From Cognatishimia activa (GTDB taxonomy: Bacteria > Pseudomonadota > Alphaproteobacteria > Rhodobacterales > Rhodobacteraceae), in assembly GCF_001458335.1 (NCBI RefSeq), contig NZ_CYTO01000009.1:506385-570384 (forward strand): a stretch of DNA of 64,000 nucleotides, in the 5' to 3' direction. Positions 34,554 through 44,054 of this stretch are shown here, in pieces (positions within the stretch are counted from its first letter, which is position 1; each line of letters starts with the position of its first letter). The notes below the pieces were generated by a model. That model did no database searches and had not been told where the DNA came from. It saw nothing but the letters and a program-made list of their open reading frames with translations. Made by a program: the position numbers and the translations under genes.

Positions 34554-35951
34554 ATGGCAGACCTTAATGATCAGATCGCACCGGAAACTGAGCTTGAGGA
34601 AGAAGACGCATATGTCCTTGATCGTCGTGGCGTCGCAGCCGTTCTTTATGCGGTCGAGATTGGCGATCGTGATCGGTTGCTTGCGCTTATGGAGCCGATG
34701 CACTCCGCCGACATCGCGGACCTTCTAGAACAGATCAATCCCTTTGATCGCGGGCGTCTGATCCGGCTTTATGATCAAGAGTTTGACGGGGAAATCCTCT
34801 CTGATCTGGATGAGAATATCCGTGAAGAGGTTATGGCGGCTCTGCGCCCCGAAACGCTTGCGGAAGCGGTTCGGGATATGGAATCCGATGACGTTGTGGA
34901 TTTGGTCGAAGACCTTGATGCACCGCAACAGGAAGCCATCCTTGAGGTGCTGGAAGACGCGGACCGGGTCGCGGTTGAGCAGGCGCTGAGCTACCCGGAG
35001 TTTTCCGCCGGTCGTCTGATGCAACGCGAAACGGTTATGGCCCCGGAACATTGGACCGTTGGCGATGCGATTGACTATATGCGCGATGCCGAAGAGTTGC
35101 CGGAGCAATTCTACCACGTGATCCTTGTGGATCCGCGCATGCGACCGGTCGCGAATGTGACGCTGGGCAAAATCATGGGTGCGCCGCGCACCGTACCGTT
35201 GAAGAACATCGCCGAAGAGATGTTTCAGATCATTCCTGTGACGCAGGATGAAGGGGACGTCGCTTACGCGTTTAACCAATACCACCTGATTACCGCGCCT
35301 GTTGTCGATGAGAACGAACGGTTGGTCGGCGTCATCACCATTGATGACGCGATGGAAGTGCTTGATGAAGAGCATGAAGAAGACATTCTGCGTCTCGCCG
35401 GTGTTGGTGAGGAAAGCTCGCTGTCGGACCGGGTGGTGGAAACCACACGCCAACGTTTGCCTTGGCTGGCGGTTAACTTGGTGACGGCGATCTTGGCCTC
35501 CCTAGTGATCGCTCAGTTTGAAGCCACCATTGCGCAATACGTGGCGCTTGCAGTTTTGATGCCGATTGTCGCCTCCATGGGTGGCAACGCGGGCACCCAG
35601 TCTTTGACGGTTGCGGTGCGCGCACTTGCGACCAAAGACTTGACCAGCGCCAACGTCTGGCGAGTTATCCGCCGCGAGGTGCTTGTGGGCCTGATCAATG
35701 GGGTGGTGTTTGCCCTTGTGATGGGCGTGGTCGGCATCATTTGGTTTGGTTCGCCGATGCTCGGTGTGGTGATTGCTGTCGCAATGGTGGTCAATCTTGT
35801 CGTGGCTGGCCTTGCGGGAACCGGTATTCCAGTGTTGCTTGAAAAGATCGGTGTCGACCCCGCGCTGGCGTCTGGTGCCTTTGTGACAACGGTCACCGAT
35901 GTGGTTGGTTTCTTTGCCTTTTTGGCATTGGCAGGAGCGATTTTGCTGTGA
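34554..35951 (+). CDS. mgtE: Magnesium transporter MgtE
   Basis: This 465-residue homodimeric Mg2+ channel has an N domain (about residues 25-145), two CBS domains (about 150-270) and five C-terminal membrane helices (about 300-465). The pore-region segment is PIVASMGGNAGTQSLTVAVRA. Mg2+ binding to the N and CBS domains closes the pore in known members. The GGGAGGCGACT site supports the start. I see no M-box riboswitch in the 255-bp upstream spacer. The stop overlaps the next gene (GTGA). Confidence 0.95.
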   Translation: MADLNDQIAPETELEEEDAYVLDRRGVAAVLYAVEIGDRDRLLALMEPMHSADIADLLEQINPFDRGRLIRLYDQEFDGEILSDLDENIREEVMAALRPETLAEAVRDMESDDVVDLVEDLDAPQQEAILEVLEDADRVAVEQALSYPEFSAGRLMQRETVMAPEHWTVGDAIDYMRDAEELPEQFYHVILVDPRMRPVANVTLGKIMGAPRTVPLKNIAEEMFQIIPVTQDEGDVAYAFNQYHLITAPVVDENERLVGVITIDDAMEVLDEEHEEDILRLAGVGEESSLSDRVVETTRQRLPWLAVNLVTAILASLVIAQFEATIAQYVALAVLMPIVASMGGNAGTQSLTVAVRALATKDLTSANVWRVIRREVLVGLINGVVFALVMGVVGIIWFGSPMLGVVIAVAMVVNLVVAGLAGTGIPVLLEKIGVDPALASGAFVTTVTDVVGFFAFLALAGAILL

Positions 35952-36517
35952 CATCAGAAGATTTGCAGGCGCGCAAAGACGCAGCTCGTAAGGCGGCTTT
36001 CGCCCGTCGTAAGGTTGCGTTTGAAACTGCCCATCCGGGGCAATCGGCCTATCTTTCCGAGTTTCTGGCAGGCTACAGGGGCGTGCCGGTTTCCGGTTTC
36101 ATGCCGATCCGCACAGAAATCAACCCATTGGCTGCAATGGCAGAAGCTGCGGCTCATGGCACCGTCGGTGTGCCGGTGATTGAAGCGGCGGGGCAGCCAT
36201 TGAAGTTCGCGCAATGGGAGCCGGATGCAAAGATGGTCTCTGGTCCGTTTGGAGCCCAGATCCCAGCGGATGCCACCTATTTTGAGCCCGAAATTGTGAT
36301 TGTACCGTTGGTGGCATTTGACGGGCAGGGCGGTCGTTTGGGCTATGGCGGCGGCTTCTATGATCGCACACTGGAACTGTTGCGCAGCAAGCGCGCGACG
36401 CTTGCTGTCGGCTTTGCATTTGATGCGCAAGAGGCAGATGGCTTGCCGTTAGAGCCGACGGATCAGCCGCTCGATCTGATGATCACTGAGACTGGTATCC
36501 GCGATTTCAAAGCCTAA
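35948..36517 (+). CDS. 5-formyltetrahydrofolate cyclo-ligase
   Basis: This 189-residue ATP-dependent enzyme turns 5-formyl-THF into 5,10-methenyl-THF. It has the N-terminal basic helix RKDAARKAAFARRK, the folate-site segment VSGFMPIRTEINP, and the phosphate-binding GGRLGYGGGFYDRTLELLR. The GTG start overlaps the mgtE stop by four bases. Its stop codon overlaps the stop of the convergent EamA gene by four bases. Confidence 0.93.
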   Translation: MTSEDLQARKDAARKAAFARRKVAFETAHPGQSAYLSEFLAGYRGVPVSGFMPIRTEINPLAAMAEAAAHGTVGVPVIEAAGQPLKFAQWEPDAKMVSGPFGAQIPADATYFEPEIVIVPLVAFDGQGGRLGYGGGFYDRTLELLRSKRATLAVGFAFDAQEADGLPLEPTDQPLDLMITETGIRDFKA

Positions 36518-37437
36518 GCTGGCTTTCGCAAAATCAAAACGCCGGCTCCGAAAATCATGACCATACCGAGCAACGTTGTGGTGCTGAGTGGGATTCCGAA
36601 GAATAGGATATCCCAAACTGCCACGAAGACGAGGTAGCTGTACTCAAACGTGGCGACCGTTGCAGGAGGTGCCAATTGATAGGCACCCGCCAACATCATG
36701 CCGATACACACGGCAAACACCGCCAGCAGGATCAATACAAGGATGTCTGAACCTGAAACCGAAGACCATTGCCCGAACAAATAGGGGTAGGTCTGAAAGA
36801 ACTCTGCGCTGGGGTTCAAAGTGAATAATGCAAGGCTGATCAGGCAACCTGCCAAAAACATCATTGTATTCAAAGAGAAAGACAATGCTTCCAGAGGAAC
36901 ACCCTGACACCGTGCGCGTGTAATGATGTGAGTAAACGCATATAGGACTGCGGCGCAGACTGGCAAAAGCGCGAAGGTCGAAAACGCGTCTGATCCCGGC
37001 TGCAACAACACCAAAACGCCGATAAAGCCCAGAACAACGCCAATCCATCCCAGACGGCTGACCGGCTCTCCGATCAGGAAGGCCGAGAGCAGGGCAATAA
37101 AAATCGGCGCGAGGTACATGGCCCCGCCCATTGTCGCCAAGCTTAGGAAAGGGATCGCCGCATAGAAGCATAGCAAGGCGCATGTCAGACACAGGCCGCG
37201 CATCAACGGCCAAAGGTGAAAGGCCGCTTTGATCGCCTCATATGAACCATGTCGCACCCGGGCAATCACGAAAAGGATCGCCAGAGCAAAGACGCCCCGC
37301 AGGCTGAAAATCTGCCAAAGCGTCATATCGCTTGCGAATAGTTTAAACACCACGTCCTGCAGCGAAATTGTCAGCGCCGTAAAGACAATCAGGACAAGCC
37401 CGGCTGTCACATTTTGATGTGTCGCTATGCTACTCAT
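36514..37437 (-). CDS. EamA/DMT-family transporter
   Basis: This 307-residue membrane protein has ten helices in two EamA repeats, with PxxxxLxAFLIGEPVSRLGWIG-type EamA boundaries near residue 105. The family exports amino acids, nucleotide sugars or other metabolites; the substrate is unknown. The ATG at 37437 follows TTTGGAGCAGAA, which is a better start than one 39 bp upstream. It is convergent with the cyclo-ligase gene and divergent from the YmdB-type gene. Confidence 0.9.
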   Translation of the reverse strand: MSSIATHQNVTAGLVLIVFTALTISLQDVVFKLFASDMTLWQIFSLRGVFALAILFVIARVRHGSYEAIKAAFHLWPLMRGLCLTCALLCFYAAIPFLSLATMGGAMYLAPIFIALLSAFLIGEPVSRLGWIGVVLGFIGVLVLLQPGSDAFSTFALLPVCAAVLYAFTHIITRARCQGVPLEALSFSLNTMMFLAGCLISLALFTLNPSAEFFQTYPYLFGQWSSVSGSDILVLILLAVFAVCIGMMLAGAYQLAPPATVATFEYSYLVFVAVWDILFFGIPLSTTTLLGMVMIFGAGVLILRKPA

Positions 37438-37575
37438 TTCTGCTCCAAAAGAAGGCGTTCTGCGCATTGGTGGCACGAGAGACGGGGCTCTGCATAGACC
37501 TTTTCGTTAGGTCCAGACCGCACATATCAACATCCCTCTTGCTCTTGTCCTTTTGGCCCTATAGGCGAGAACCCC

Positions 37576-38397
37576 ATGAAAATACTGTACCTCGGAGATG
37601 TCATGGGCCGCGCGGGACGCAACGCGGTCAAAGAGCACCTGCCACGGCTGCGCAAAGAGTGGCGGCTGGATTTCGTTGTGGTGAACGGCGAGAACGCCAG
37701 CAACGGAATGGGGCTCAGCGGGGATCATGCCAAGCTGTTGTTTGAAGCGGGTGCAGATTGTGTGACGCTGGGGGATCATGCTTTCGATCAGAAAGACATG
37801 ATGCAGTATATTCAAAACGATAGCCGTGTGATCCGACCTTTGAACTATGCCCAGGGCGACGTGCCGGGCAGGGGGCACCGCATCTTTGATGTGCGCGGTA
37901 AGAAAGTCCTTGTGCTTCAAGCTCTTGGCCAAGTCTTTATGAAACGCCCTTACGCAGATCCGTTCTCTGCGGTGGACCGGGTGCTAAAATCCCACCCGCG
38001 CGGCGGTCTGGCTCAGGCAATCATTGTCGATATGCACTGCGAAGCCACGTCCGAGAAAATGGGCATGGGCCATTTCTGCAATGGACGTGCGTCTTTGGTG
38101 GTGGGTTCACATACCCATGTGCCGACTGCGGATACTCAAATCTTGGACAAAGGCACGGCTTTTCAGGCGGATGCAGGTATGTGTGGCGACTACAATTCTG
38201 TGATTGGCATGGAAAAGGCCGAACCCATGCGCCGTTTTATCACGGGCATGCCAAAGGGGCGTTTCACGCCGGCTTTGGGCGAAGCGACGGTGGCGGGGGT
38301 TTATGTGGAAACAGATGACCGCACCGGTGCCGCGACACGGGTCGAAATGGTGCGCCAAGGGGGGCGTTTGAGCCAATCTGGTCCGGTGTTTGATTAA
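37576..38397 (+). CDS. YmdB-type metallophosphoesterase (cyclic-nucleotide phosphodiesterase family)
   Basis: This 273-residue protein matches the YmdB/TIGR00282 family. LYLGDVMGRAGRNAVKEHLP carries the first metal Asp, VVNGENASNGMGLS the Asn, then TLGDHAFDQKDM, VDMHCEATSEKMGMG, GSHTHVPTAD and GMCGDYNSVIGM. Bacillus YmdB hydrolyses 2',3'-cyclic nucleotides and influences biofilm fate. The usual GNH motif is GDH here, changing a metal- or phosphate-contacting Asn to Asp. It is a single gene. Confidence 0.88.
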   Translation: MKILYLGDVMGRAGRNAVKEHLPRLRKEWRLDFVVVNGENASNGMGLSGDHAKLLFEAGADCVTLGDHAFDQKDMMQYIQNDSRVIRPLNYAQGDVPGRGHRIFDVRGKKVLVLQALGQVFMKRPYADPFSAVDRVLKSHPRGGLAQAIIVDMHCEATSEKMGMGHFCNGRASLVVGSHTHVPTADTQILDKGTAFQADAGMCGDYNSVIGMEKAEPMRRFITGMPKGRFTPALGEATVAGVYVETDDRTGAATRVEMVRQGGRLSQSGPVFD

Positions 38398-38517
38398 AAA
38401 CCAGACCATTTTCCCTCAAGTTTCTGTCAATGCAAAGAAGGGGTTGCCCCCTGTGGCCCCTTAGGGGAAGCTTGCGTAACGCATTTTGCGCAATGCAATA
38501 CAGGGCACTTTTACCGT

Positions 38518-40302
38518 ATGGACTTCTTTGCGTTCTCCCAAACCACCCAAGCGATCCTGACTTTGACGACCGTCGCGGTCATGTTCATCTTCTTTCTAAG
38601 GGAGACCTTTCCCACAGAGGTTGTGGCCATTGCCGGGGTTTCGGCGCTCTTGATCCTTGGAGTGCTGCCCTACGAGCAAGCGCTGACAGTGCTGTCAAAC
38701 CCCGCACCTTGGACCATTGCCGCGATGTTTATCGTCATGGGAGCGTTGGTTCGGACTGGCGCTCTTTCTGCTTTCACTCAAGTCGCGGATGCAAAGGCAA
38801 AGACCAACCCAAAGATTGCCGTTGCGATGTTGATGGCATTTGTGGTGATCGCGTCCGCAGTTGTCAGCAACACACCGGTGGTCGTGGTGATGATCCCGGT
38901 CTTTATTCAGCTCAGCACGACGCTAGGTGTGTCAGCCAGTAAGCTACTGATCCCATTGAGCTACGCGGCCATCCTAGGTGGTACACTCACGTTGATCGGG
39001 ACCTCGACCAACCTGCTCGTAGACGGTGTGGCCCGCGCACAAGGCCTCGAAGGGTTTTCAATCTTTGAGGTCACACCATTGGGCATTATCCTTGTCGCTT
39101 GGGGCATGATCTATCTGCGTTTCATTGCGCCACGGTTGCTGCCAGATCGCGATAGTATGGCGAACCTTCTGGGCAATCGCAGCCAGATGAAGTTCTTCTC
39201 CGAGGCGGTGATCCCACCTGAATCAAACCTGATTGGTCGCGAAGTGACCGGCGTTCAGCTCTTTAAGCGAGAAGGGGTCCGCCTGATCGACGTGGTCCGG
39301 GGCGATGAATCCTTGCGGCGCAAACTCAAAGGGGTCGAGTTGCAAGTCGGTGACCGAGTGATCCTGCGGACAAAAATGACCGAGCTATTGAGCCTTCAGC
39401 GCGACAAGTCCCTCAAACGCGTGGATCAGGTGAGCTCGGTTGAAACCAATACAGTTGAAGTTCTGATCACTCCGGGATGTCGCATGGTCGGGCGTCGCCT
39501 TGGGTCGCTGCGCCTGCGCCGTCGCTATGGTGTGTACACATTGGCGGTGCACCGTAAAAACCAGAATATTGGCATGCAGATCGATGATCTGATCGTCCGC
39601 GTGGGGGACACCTTGCTACTGGAAGGCACAACCGAGGACATTCAGCGACTGGCGTCCGATATGGATTTGGTCTCTGTCAGCCAACCGACCGAGCGCGAAT
39701 ACCGCCGAGGACACGCGCCGATTGCCTTCGCTGCGCTGATTGGCTTGGTCTTGCTGGCGGGTCTCGGCGTTGCGCCGATCTTCTTGCTCGCCGTCTTGGC
39801 GGTTGCTGCTGTCTTGTTGACCCGCTGTATTGATGCAGACGAAGCCTTTGCATCTGTCGATGGGCGCTTACTTGCTTTGATTTTTTCTATGCTTGCGATC
39901 GGTGTGGCTTTGGAAAGCTCGGGTGCCGTCAGTCTGATCGTTGAAGGGATCGCTCCTTACCTCAGCATGTTGCCGCCGTTTCTGTTGGTCTGGGCGATTT
40001 ATCTGCTGACTTCAGTGCTCACGGAAATGGTGTCCAATAACGCCGTTGCGGTGGTTGTGACCCCGATTGCCGTCGGCCTCGCTGACGTTATGGGAATTGA
40101 CGCACGACCACTTGTCGTCGCGGTGATGGTTGCCGCATCCGCCAGTTTCGCAACGCCAATCGGATACCAAACCAACATGTTGGTCTACGGCCCCGGCGGC
40201 TACCGCTTTAGCGACTTTATGAAAGTCGGCATCCCTCTGAACCTCAGCATCGGCCTCTTGGCCAGCGCCATTATCCCATTCATCTGGCCTTTAAGCCCCT
40301 AA
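38518..40302 (+). CDS. SLC13-family permease with two RCK-C (TrkA-C) domains
   Basis: This 594-residue membrane transporter has two blocks of helices (about residues 5-200 and 398-594). They flank a cytosolic region with two TrkA-C domains (about 215-305 and 315-385). NxxVxxxxTPIA-type signatures appear: VVSNTPVVVVMIPV and VSNNAVAVVVTPIAVGLADV. Members carry dicarboxylates, sulfate or other anions; RCK-C domains suggest gating by a ligand. It is convergent with a second gene of the same type, and a repeat lies between them. Confidence 0.88.
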   Translation: MDFFAFSQTTQAILTLTTVAVMFIFFLRETFPTEVVAIAGVSALLILGVLPYEQALTVLSNPAPWTIAAMFIVMGALVRTGALSAFTQVADAKAKTNPKIAVAMLMAFVVIASAVVSNTPVVVVMIPVFIQLSTTLGVSASKLLIPLSYAAILGGTLTLIGTSTNLLVDGVARAQGLEGFSIFEVTPLGIILVAWGMIYLRFIAPRLLPDRDSMANLLGNRSQMKFFSEAVIPPESNLIGREVTGVQLFKREGVRLIDVVRGDESLRRKLKGVELQVGDRVILRTKMTELLSLQRDKSLKRVDQVSSVETNTVEVLITPGCRMVGRRLGSLRLRRRYGVYTLAVHRKNQNIGMQIDDLIVRVGDTLLLEGTTEDIQRLASDMDLVSVSQPTEREYRRGHAPIAFAALIGLVLLAGLGVAPIFLLAVLAVAAVLLTRCIDADEAFASVDGRLLALIFSMLAIGVALESSGAVSLIVEGIAPYLSMLPPFLLVWAIYLLTSVLTEMVSNNAVAVVVTPIAVGLADVMGIDARPLVVAVMVAASASFATPIGYQTNMLVYGPGGYRFSDFMKVGIPLNLSIGLLASAIIPFIWPLSP

Positions 40303-40307
40303 AACGG

Positions 40308-40372
40308 CTTTCTTTTTGGCTAAAATATCCTGGGGGAGGATGCGTGTCAGCGCATCCGGGGGCAAAGCCCCC
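40308..40372. repeat. Dispersed repeat with two hairpins (copy D)
   Basis: The 31-bp element (40308-40338) matches 4710-4740 inverted with one mismatch. It is followed by the hairpin GGATGCG/CGCATCC (40338-40344, 40351-40357) and then GGGGGC-AAA-GCCCCC (40358-40372). The set fills nearly all of the gap between two convergent permease genes and is a likely bidirectional terminator. Confidence 0.75.
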
Positions 40373-40376
40373 ATTT

Positions 40377-42149
40377 CTATAATGGCCAGAAGACCAGGAT
40401 GGACGGGATCGACACCGCAACCACCAAGATCTCAAGCGGCAAACCCATGCGCCAGTAATCTCCGAACTGATAGCCGCCCGGGCCAAGGATCAACGTATTG
40501 TTCTTATGGCCAATAGGCGTCAGGAAAGCTGCACTGGCGGCGACGGCCACAGCCATCAAAAACGGATCGGGCGACACGCCCAGCGACTGCGCCATCTGAA
40601 TACCCACCGGAGCCGCCACGATGGTGGTCGCTGTGTTGTTCAACACGTCACTCAGGGTCATTGTGACGAGCATGAGCACCGTCAAAATTGCCCATGCGGG
40701 TAATCCTGCGGTCAAATCCACCAAGGTTCCTGCAATCAGTTCGGTGCCGCCAACGCGTTCTAATGCCGCGCCAAGGGGGATCATACTGCCCAACAGCACC
40801 ACAACGGGCCATTCAATGTGCGTGTAAAGCTCTGACAGGGGCACAATGCGTGTAAATACATAGGCCATGACCACAATGCCCAAAGCGATTGGCAGGTAAA
40901 TGATGCCCAATGCCGCGGCGATCACCGCGCCCACGAACAAGCCAATGGCCAGCCATACTTTTTGATCCGCAGTGACGGCCAGACCACGATCTGCCAATGG
41001 CAGACAGCCAAGCCATTCGGTGATGTCGGCACCGCGATCCTTTGGCACCAAGAGCAAGAGAATGTCACCGGGGCGAACTTCGGTTTTTCGCAACTGCTTG
41101 GTGATGCGCTTACCTTGGCGAGACATCCCCATCAGAACCGCGCCTTGACGCCATGCCAGCCCCACGCGTTCGGCCGTTTTACCAGCAATGCGGGCGGTCT
41201 CTGGCACCACGACCTCGACCACATCTAGCCCTTCACCCGCAGCTTTCAGACGCTCCTCACGGCTTTCGTCAGAAAAATTCAGCCCCAACGCCGCGCGAAA
41301 CTCATCAAGCGCGTCCGGTGTTGCCTCTAAGATCAATGTGTCTTCCGCCGCAAGGATCGAGTTTCTGGCCCGGCCGTATCGCCGTTTTCCATCCCGCATG
41401 AGACCCAGCAAGGCAACATCTGCTTTGGCGGCATCTTCTTCGAGCGCGCCGAAACGCTGTCCGATCAGTTTGCTTCCCTCTGGTACGGTCAGTTCGGCCA
41501 CATATTCTGTGATATCCGCCATCGCCTGGCCCGCATCTTCGCGCTTGGGGATGAAACGCCAGCCCACCAAAGCCACAAATGCGAGACCTGCGATTGCCGT
41601 AACGCCGCCCACTGGAGCAAAGTCAAACATCCGGAACGGCTCTCCCAATGCGTCCTCTCGGATGGTTGCGATGATGATATTGGGCGGCGTGCCGATTAAT
41701 GTCGCCATGCCGCCAAGGATCGTCGCAAAGGACAGGGGCATCAAAGACAGGCCCGGGCTGCGGCCCGCCTTACGCGCCGTTTGCACGTCCACAGGCATTA
41801 AGAGCGCCAAGGCGGCCACATTGTTCATAAAAGCCGATAGGACACCGCCAACGCCGCCCATCAGGGCGATATGGCCGCCTAAGCTGCGGGAACTGTCCAC
41901 GAGGGTGCGTGTGATCAAGAACACTGCTCCAGAGCGCACGAGACCCGCGGAGACCACTAAAACAAGCGCAACGACCAATGTTGCCGGGTGTCCAAAGCCC
42001 GAAAACGCGTCTTTTTCAGGGACGACGCCTAGCAAAACTCCGATCAGCAGCGCCGAGAACGCGACCAGATCATAGCGAAAACGTCCCCAGATCAAGAAGG
42101 CAAACACCGCACCAAAAAGGGAAAAAAGAATGATCTGGTCTTGGGTCAT
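40377..42149 (-). CDS. SLC13-family permease with RCK-C domains (second copy)
   Basis: This 590-residue permease has the same plan as the gene at 38518. There are helices at both ends, central TrkA-C domains (about residues 205-290 and 300-385), and the signatures [15 protein letters not shown] and [15 protein letters not shown]. The ATG at 42149 follows TTTGAGGCCCTTT; a TTG four codons earlier is less likely. The sequence is clearly diverged from its neighbour (NNT/NNV motifs differ), so the pair is an old duplication or two separate acquisitions. The substrate is unknown. Confidence 0.88.
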   Translation of the reverse strand: MTQDQIILFSLFGAVFAFLIWGRFRYDLVAFSALLIGVLLGVVPEKDAFSGFGHPATLVVALVLVVSAGLVRSGAVFLITRTLVDSSRSLGGHIALMGGVGGVLSAFMNNVAALALLMPVDVQTARKAGRSPGLSLMPLSFATILGGMATLIGTPPNIIIATIREDALGEPFRMFDFAPVGGVTAIAGLAFVALVGWRFIPKREDAGQAMADITEYVAELTVPEGSKLIGQRFGALEEDAAKADVALLGLMRDGKRRYGRARNSILAAEDTLILEATPDALDEFRAALGLNFSDESREERLKAAGEGLDVVEVVVPETARIAGKTAERVGLAWRQGAVLMGMSRQGKRITKQLRKTEVRPGDILLLLVPKDRGADITEWLGCLPLADRGLAVTADQKVWLAIGLFVGAVIAAALGIIYLPIALGIVVMAYVFTRIVPLSELYTHIEWPVVVLLGSMIPLGAALERVGGTELIAGTLVDLTAGLPAWAILTVLMLVTMTLSDVLNNTATTIVAAPVGIQMAQSLGVSPDPFLMAVAVAASAAFLTPIGHKNNTLILGPGGYQFGDYWRMGLPLEILVVAVSIPSILVFWPL

Positions 42150-42303
42150 AAAGGGCCTCAAATGCTTTGATCTTAGCCAATCTTACGGGGCGGTTGCAGG
42201 CAAGGGGAAAAAGGGCGCAAAAACCGCGCCATCGGTAACTTGCAGCCCCTACCGACCTTGCGGTATACGAGGCGAAACCAGACTTAAGAACAGGACAATA
42301 CGC

Positions 42304-43044
42304 ATGGCTGGCCACAGTAAATGGGCAAACATCCAGCACCGCAAGGGACGTCAGGACGCCGCGCGGTCCAAGCTGTTTTCTAAACTCGCAAAAGAAATCA
42401 CGGTTGCCGCGAAAATGGGTGACCCGGACCCAGAGAAAAACCCGCGACTGCGTTTGGCGGTGAAAGAAGCCAAAAGCCAATCCGTACCAAAGGATGTGAT
42501 CGAACGTGCGATCAAAAAATCCATGGGTGGCGATGCGGAAAACTACGATGAGATCCGCTATGAAGGCTACGGCCCGAACGGTGTCGCAGTCATCGTAGAA
42601 ACCATGACTGACAACAAAAACCGCACCGCGTCCACTGTGCGTTCCACCTTCACAAAGAATGGTGGGAACTTGGGTGAGACCGGCTCTGTTGGCTTTATGT
42701 TTGAGCGCAAGGGCGAGGTTGTTTACCCGGCTTCCGCTGGTGATGCGGACGACGTCATGATGGCGGCGATCGAAGCAGGGGCTGAAGACGTGGAAAGCTC
42801 TGAGGACGGCCACACCATCTATTGTGCCGATACTGACCTGAACGATGTGTCTAACGCATTGGAAAGCGATTTGGGTGAATCTGAATCCACCAAGCTGATC
42901 TGGAAACCAACCACAACAACAGAGTTGGGTCTGGAAGATATGCAAAAGCTCATGAAGCTTGTGGATGCGCTAGAAGATGATGATGACGTGCAACGCGTCA
43001 CCACAAACTTTGAAGCGACCGATGAGGTTATGGCGCAGCTCTAA
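42304..43044 (+). CDS. yebC: YebC/PmpR-family protein
   Basis: This 246-residue protein begins with the diagnostic [20 protein letters not shown]. It contains [34 protein letters not shown] and [14 protein letters not shown]. YebC-family proteins are described as DNA-binding regulators, and in more recent work as helpers of translation through difficult peptide motifs. The ATG at 42304 matches the family start exactly. A strong terminator follows. It often neighbours ruvC, which is not seen here. Confidence 0.96.
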   Translation: MAGHSKWANIQHRKGRQDAARSKLFSKLAKEITVAAKMGDPDPEKNPRLRLAVKEAKSQSVPKDVIERAIKKSMGGDAENYDEIRYEGYGPNGVAVIVETMTDNKNRTASTVRSTFTKNGGNLGETGSVGFMFERKGEVVYPASAGDADDVMMAAIEAGAEDVESSEDGHTIYCADTDLNDVSNALESDLGESESTKLIWKPTTTTELGLEDMQKLMKLVDALEDDDDVQRVTTNFEATDEVMAQL

Positions 43045-43072
43045 AGCGCTTGGCTCAACACAAAAACAACGA

Positions 43073-43100
43073 AGCCCGCTCATGGCAGCGGGCTTTTTTT
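43073..43100 (+). terminator. Rho-independent terminator after yebC
   Basis: AGCCCGCT (43073-43080) pairs with AGCGGGCT (43087-43094) and is followed by an uninterrupted run of Ts. Confidence 0.93.
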
Positions 43101-43109
43101 GTGTTTGAT

Positions 43110-43982
43110 TTATTGAGGCAGGACGCCAGCGTCGACCAGCTCGTTGCGGCTTGGATACCAGATCGAACTTCGATCCAGATCAAACACCTTATCTAGGAAA
43201 TCTAGATCAAGACCGCGTTCCAAATAGTATTGTTGATCGGTTCTCATCTCACGCAGCGGGTTTACGTGTGGAAGAACTTGGACGAAGTCCAATCCATATC
43301 GATGGAAACCCAACTGAGCGCCCGGGCCCAGCGTGCGTTGTTGACCCGCCATAAACACAAGCAGGCAAGAGGCGCTGCATTCATTTGCGACATGGGTTGA
43401 GATGCCGTTGGCCATCACGGTTTCAGCCATTCGCCGCGCTTCGCGTACATTGCCGCCGGGGCTGTTGAGGATCAGCGTTTGTAAGCGATCGGAATTTGAA
43501 AATTCTTCTGAGATCAGAAAATCCGCACCCTGAGCGACAACACCTTTGAAAACCAACTCTTGACCGTCCCGTGTTGTCTCGGCGACATAGCGCTCTTTGG
43601 GCGGAGTCGGGCCGCTCGCGGCAATTTCTTCTTTGTTTTCAAACCGGACATTGACGTCTGCGTCTTGAAACAGAAGCCACCATGTAATCCCCATGACGAT
43701 GCCTGACATCAAGAATATGGCAAATCCACCGGTTACGGACCAGAAACGCCCAGTCGAATTGAGGTGATGGCCTGCAGCATTCGCATAGCGGTTCAAGCCC
43801 CAGACAAAAGCCGCAAGATCGACCGCCACAATGGCAGACAAAATGGCGAGGGTGAGGGGGTCAAACAGGGAAAGCGCCAGAAGAGCTGTCGAAAGGACAA
43901 CACGCAATAAAACCCCAGTCAGCCACAGGGCGCTGAGGAACGACGGCGATTGCCGTTCGAGGTATGTTGCAGTGGCTGCCAT
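43110..43982 (-). CDS. Membrane-anchored ClpP-like serine protease-fold protein
   Basis: This 290-residue protein has an N-terminal membrane region of about four helices (residues 17-115) and a ClpP/crotonase-fold domain outside it. In that domain LILNSPGGNVREARRMAE supplies the oxyanion-type SPGG turn, and NECSASCLLVFMAG carries the likely nucleophilic serine. GAQLGFHRYG carries the histidine. It resembles small membrane ClpP-like periplasmic proteins of unknown substrate. The ATG at 43982 follows GGAG; a TTG seven codons earlier is possible. It is a lone gene between yebC and argP. Confidence 0.75.
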   Translation of the reverse strand: MAATATYLERQSPSFLSALWLTGVLLRVVLSTALLALSLFDPLTLAILSAIVAVDLAAFVWGLNRYANAAGHHLNSTGRFWSVTGGFAIFLMSGIVMGITWWLLFQDADVNVRFENKEEIAASGPTPPKERYVAETTRDGQELVFKGVVAQGADFLISEEFSNSDRLQTLILNSPGGNVREARRMAETVMANGISTHVANECSASCLLVFMAGQQRTLGPGAQLGFHRYGLDFVQVLPHVNPLREMRTDQQYYLERGLDLDFLDKVFDLDRSSIWYPSRNELVDAGVLPQ

Positions 43983-44054
43983 GCCAGCTGTCTCCGGTCT
44001 CAAAAAGTCTCAAGTGAACTTCTGGGTAGGAGATGCCAGTCAGATGGGGCGCGT

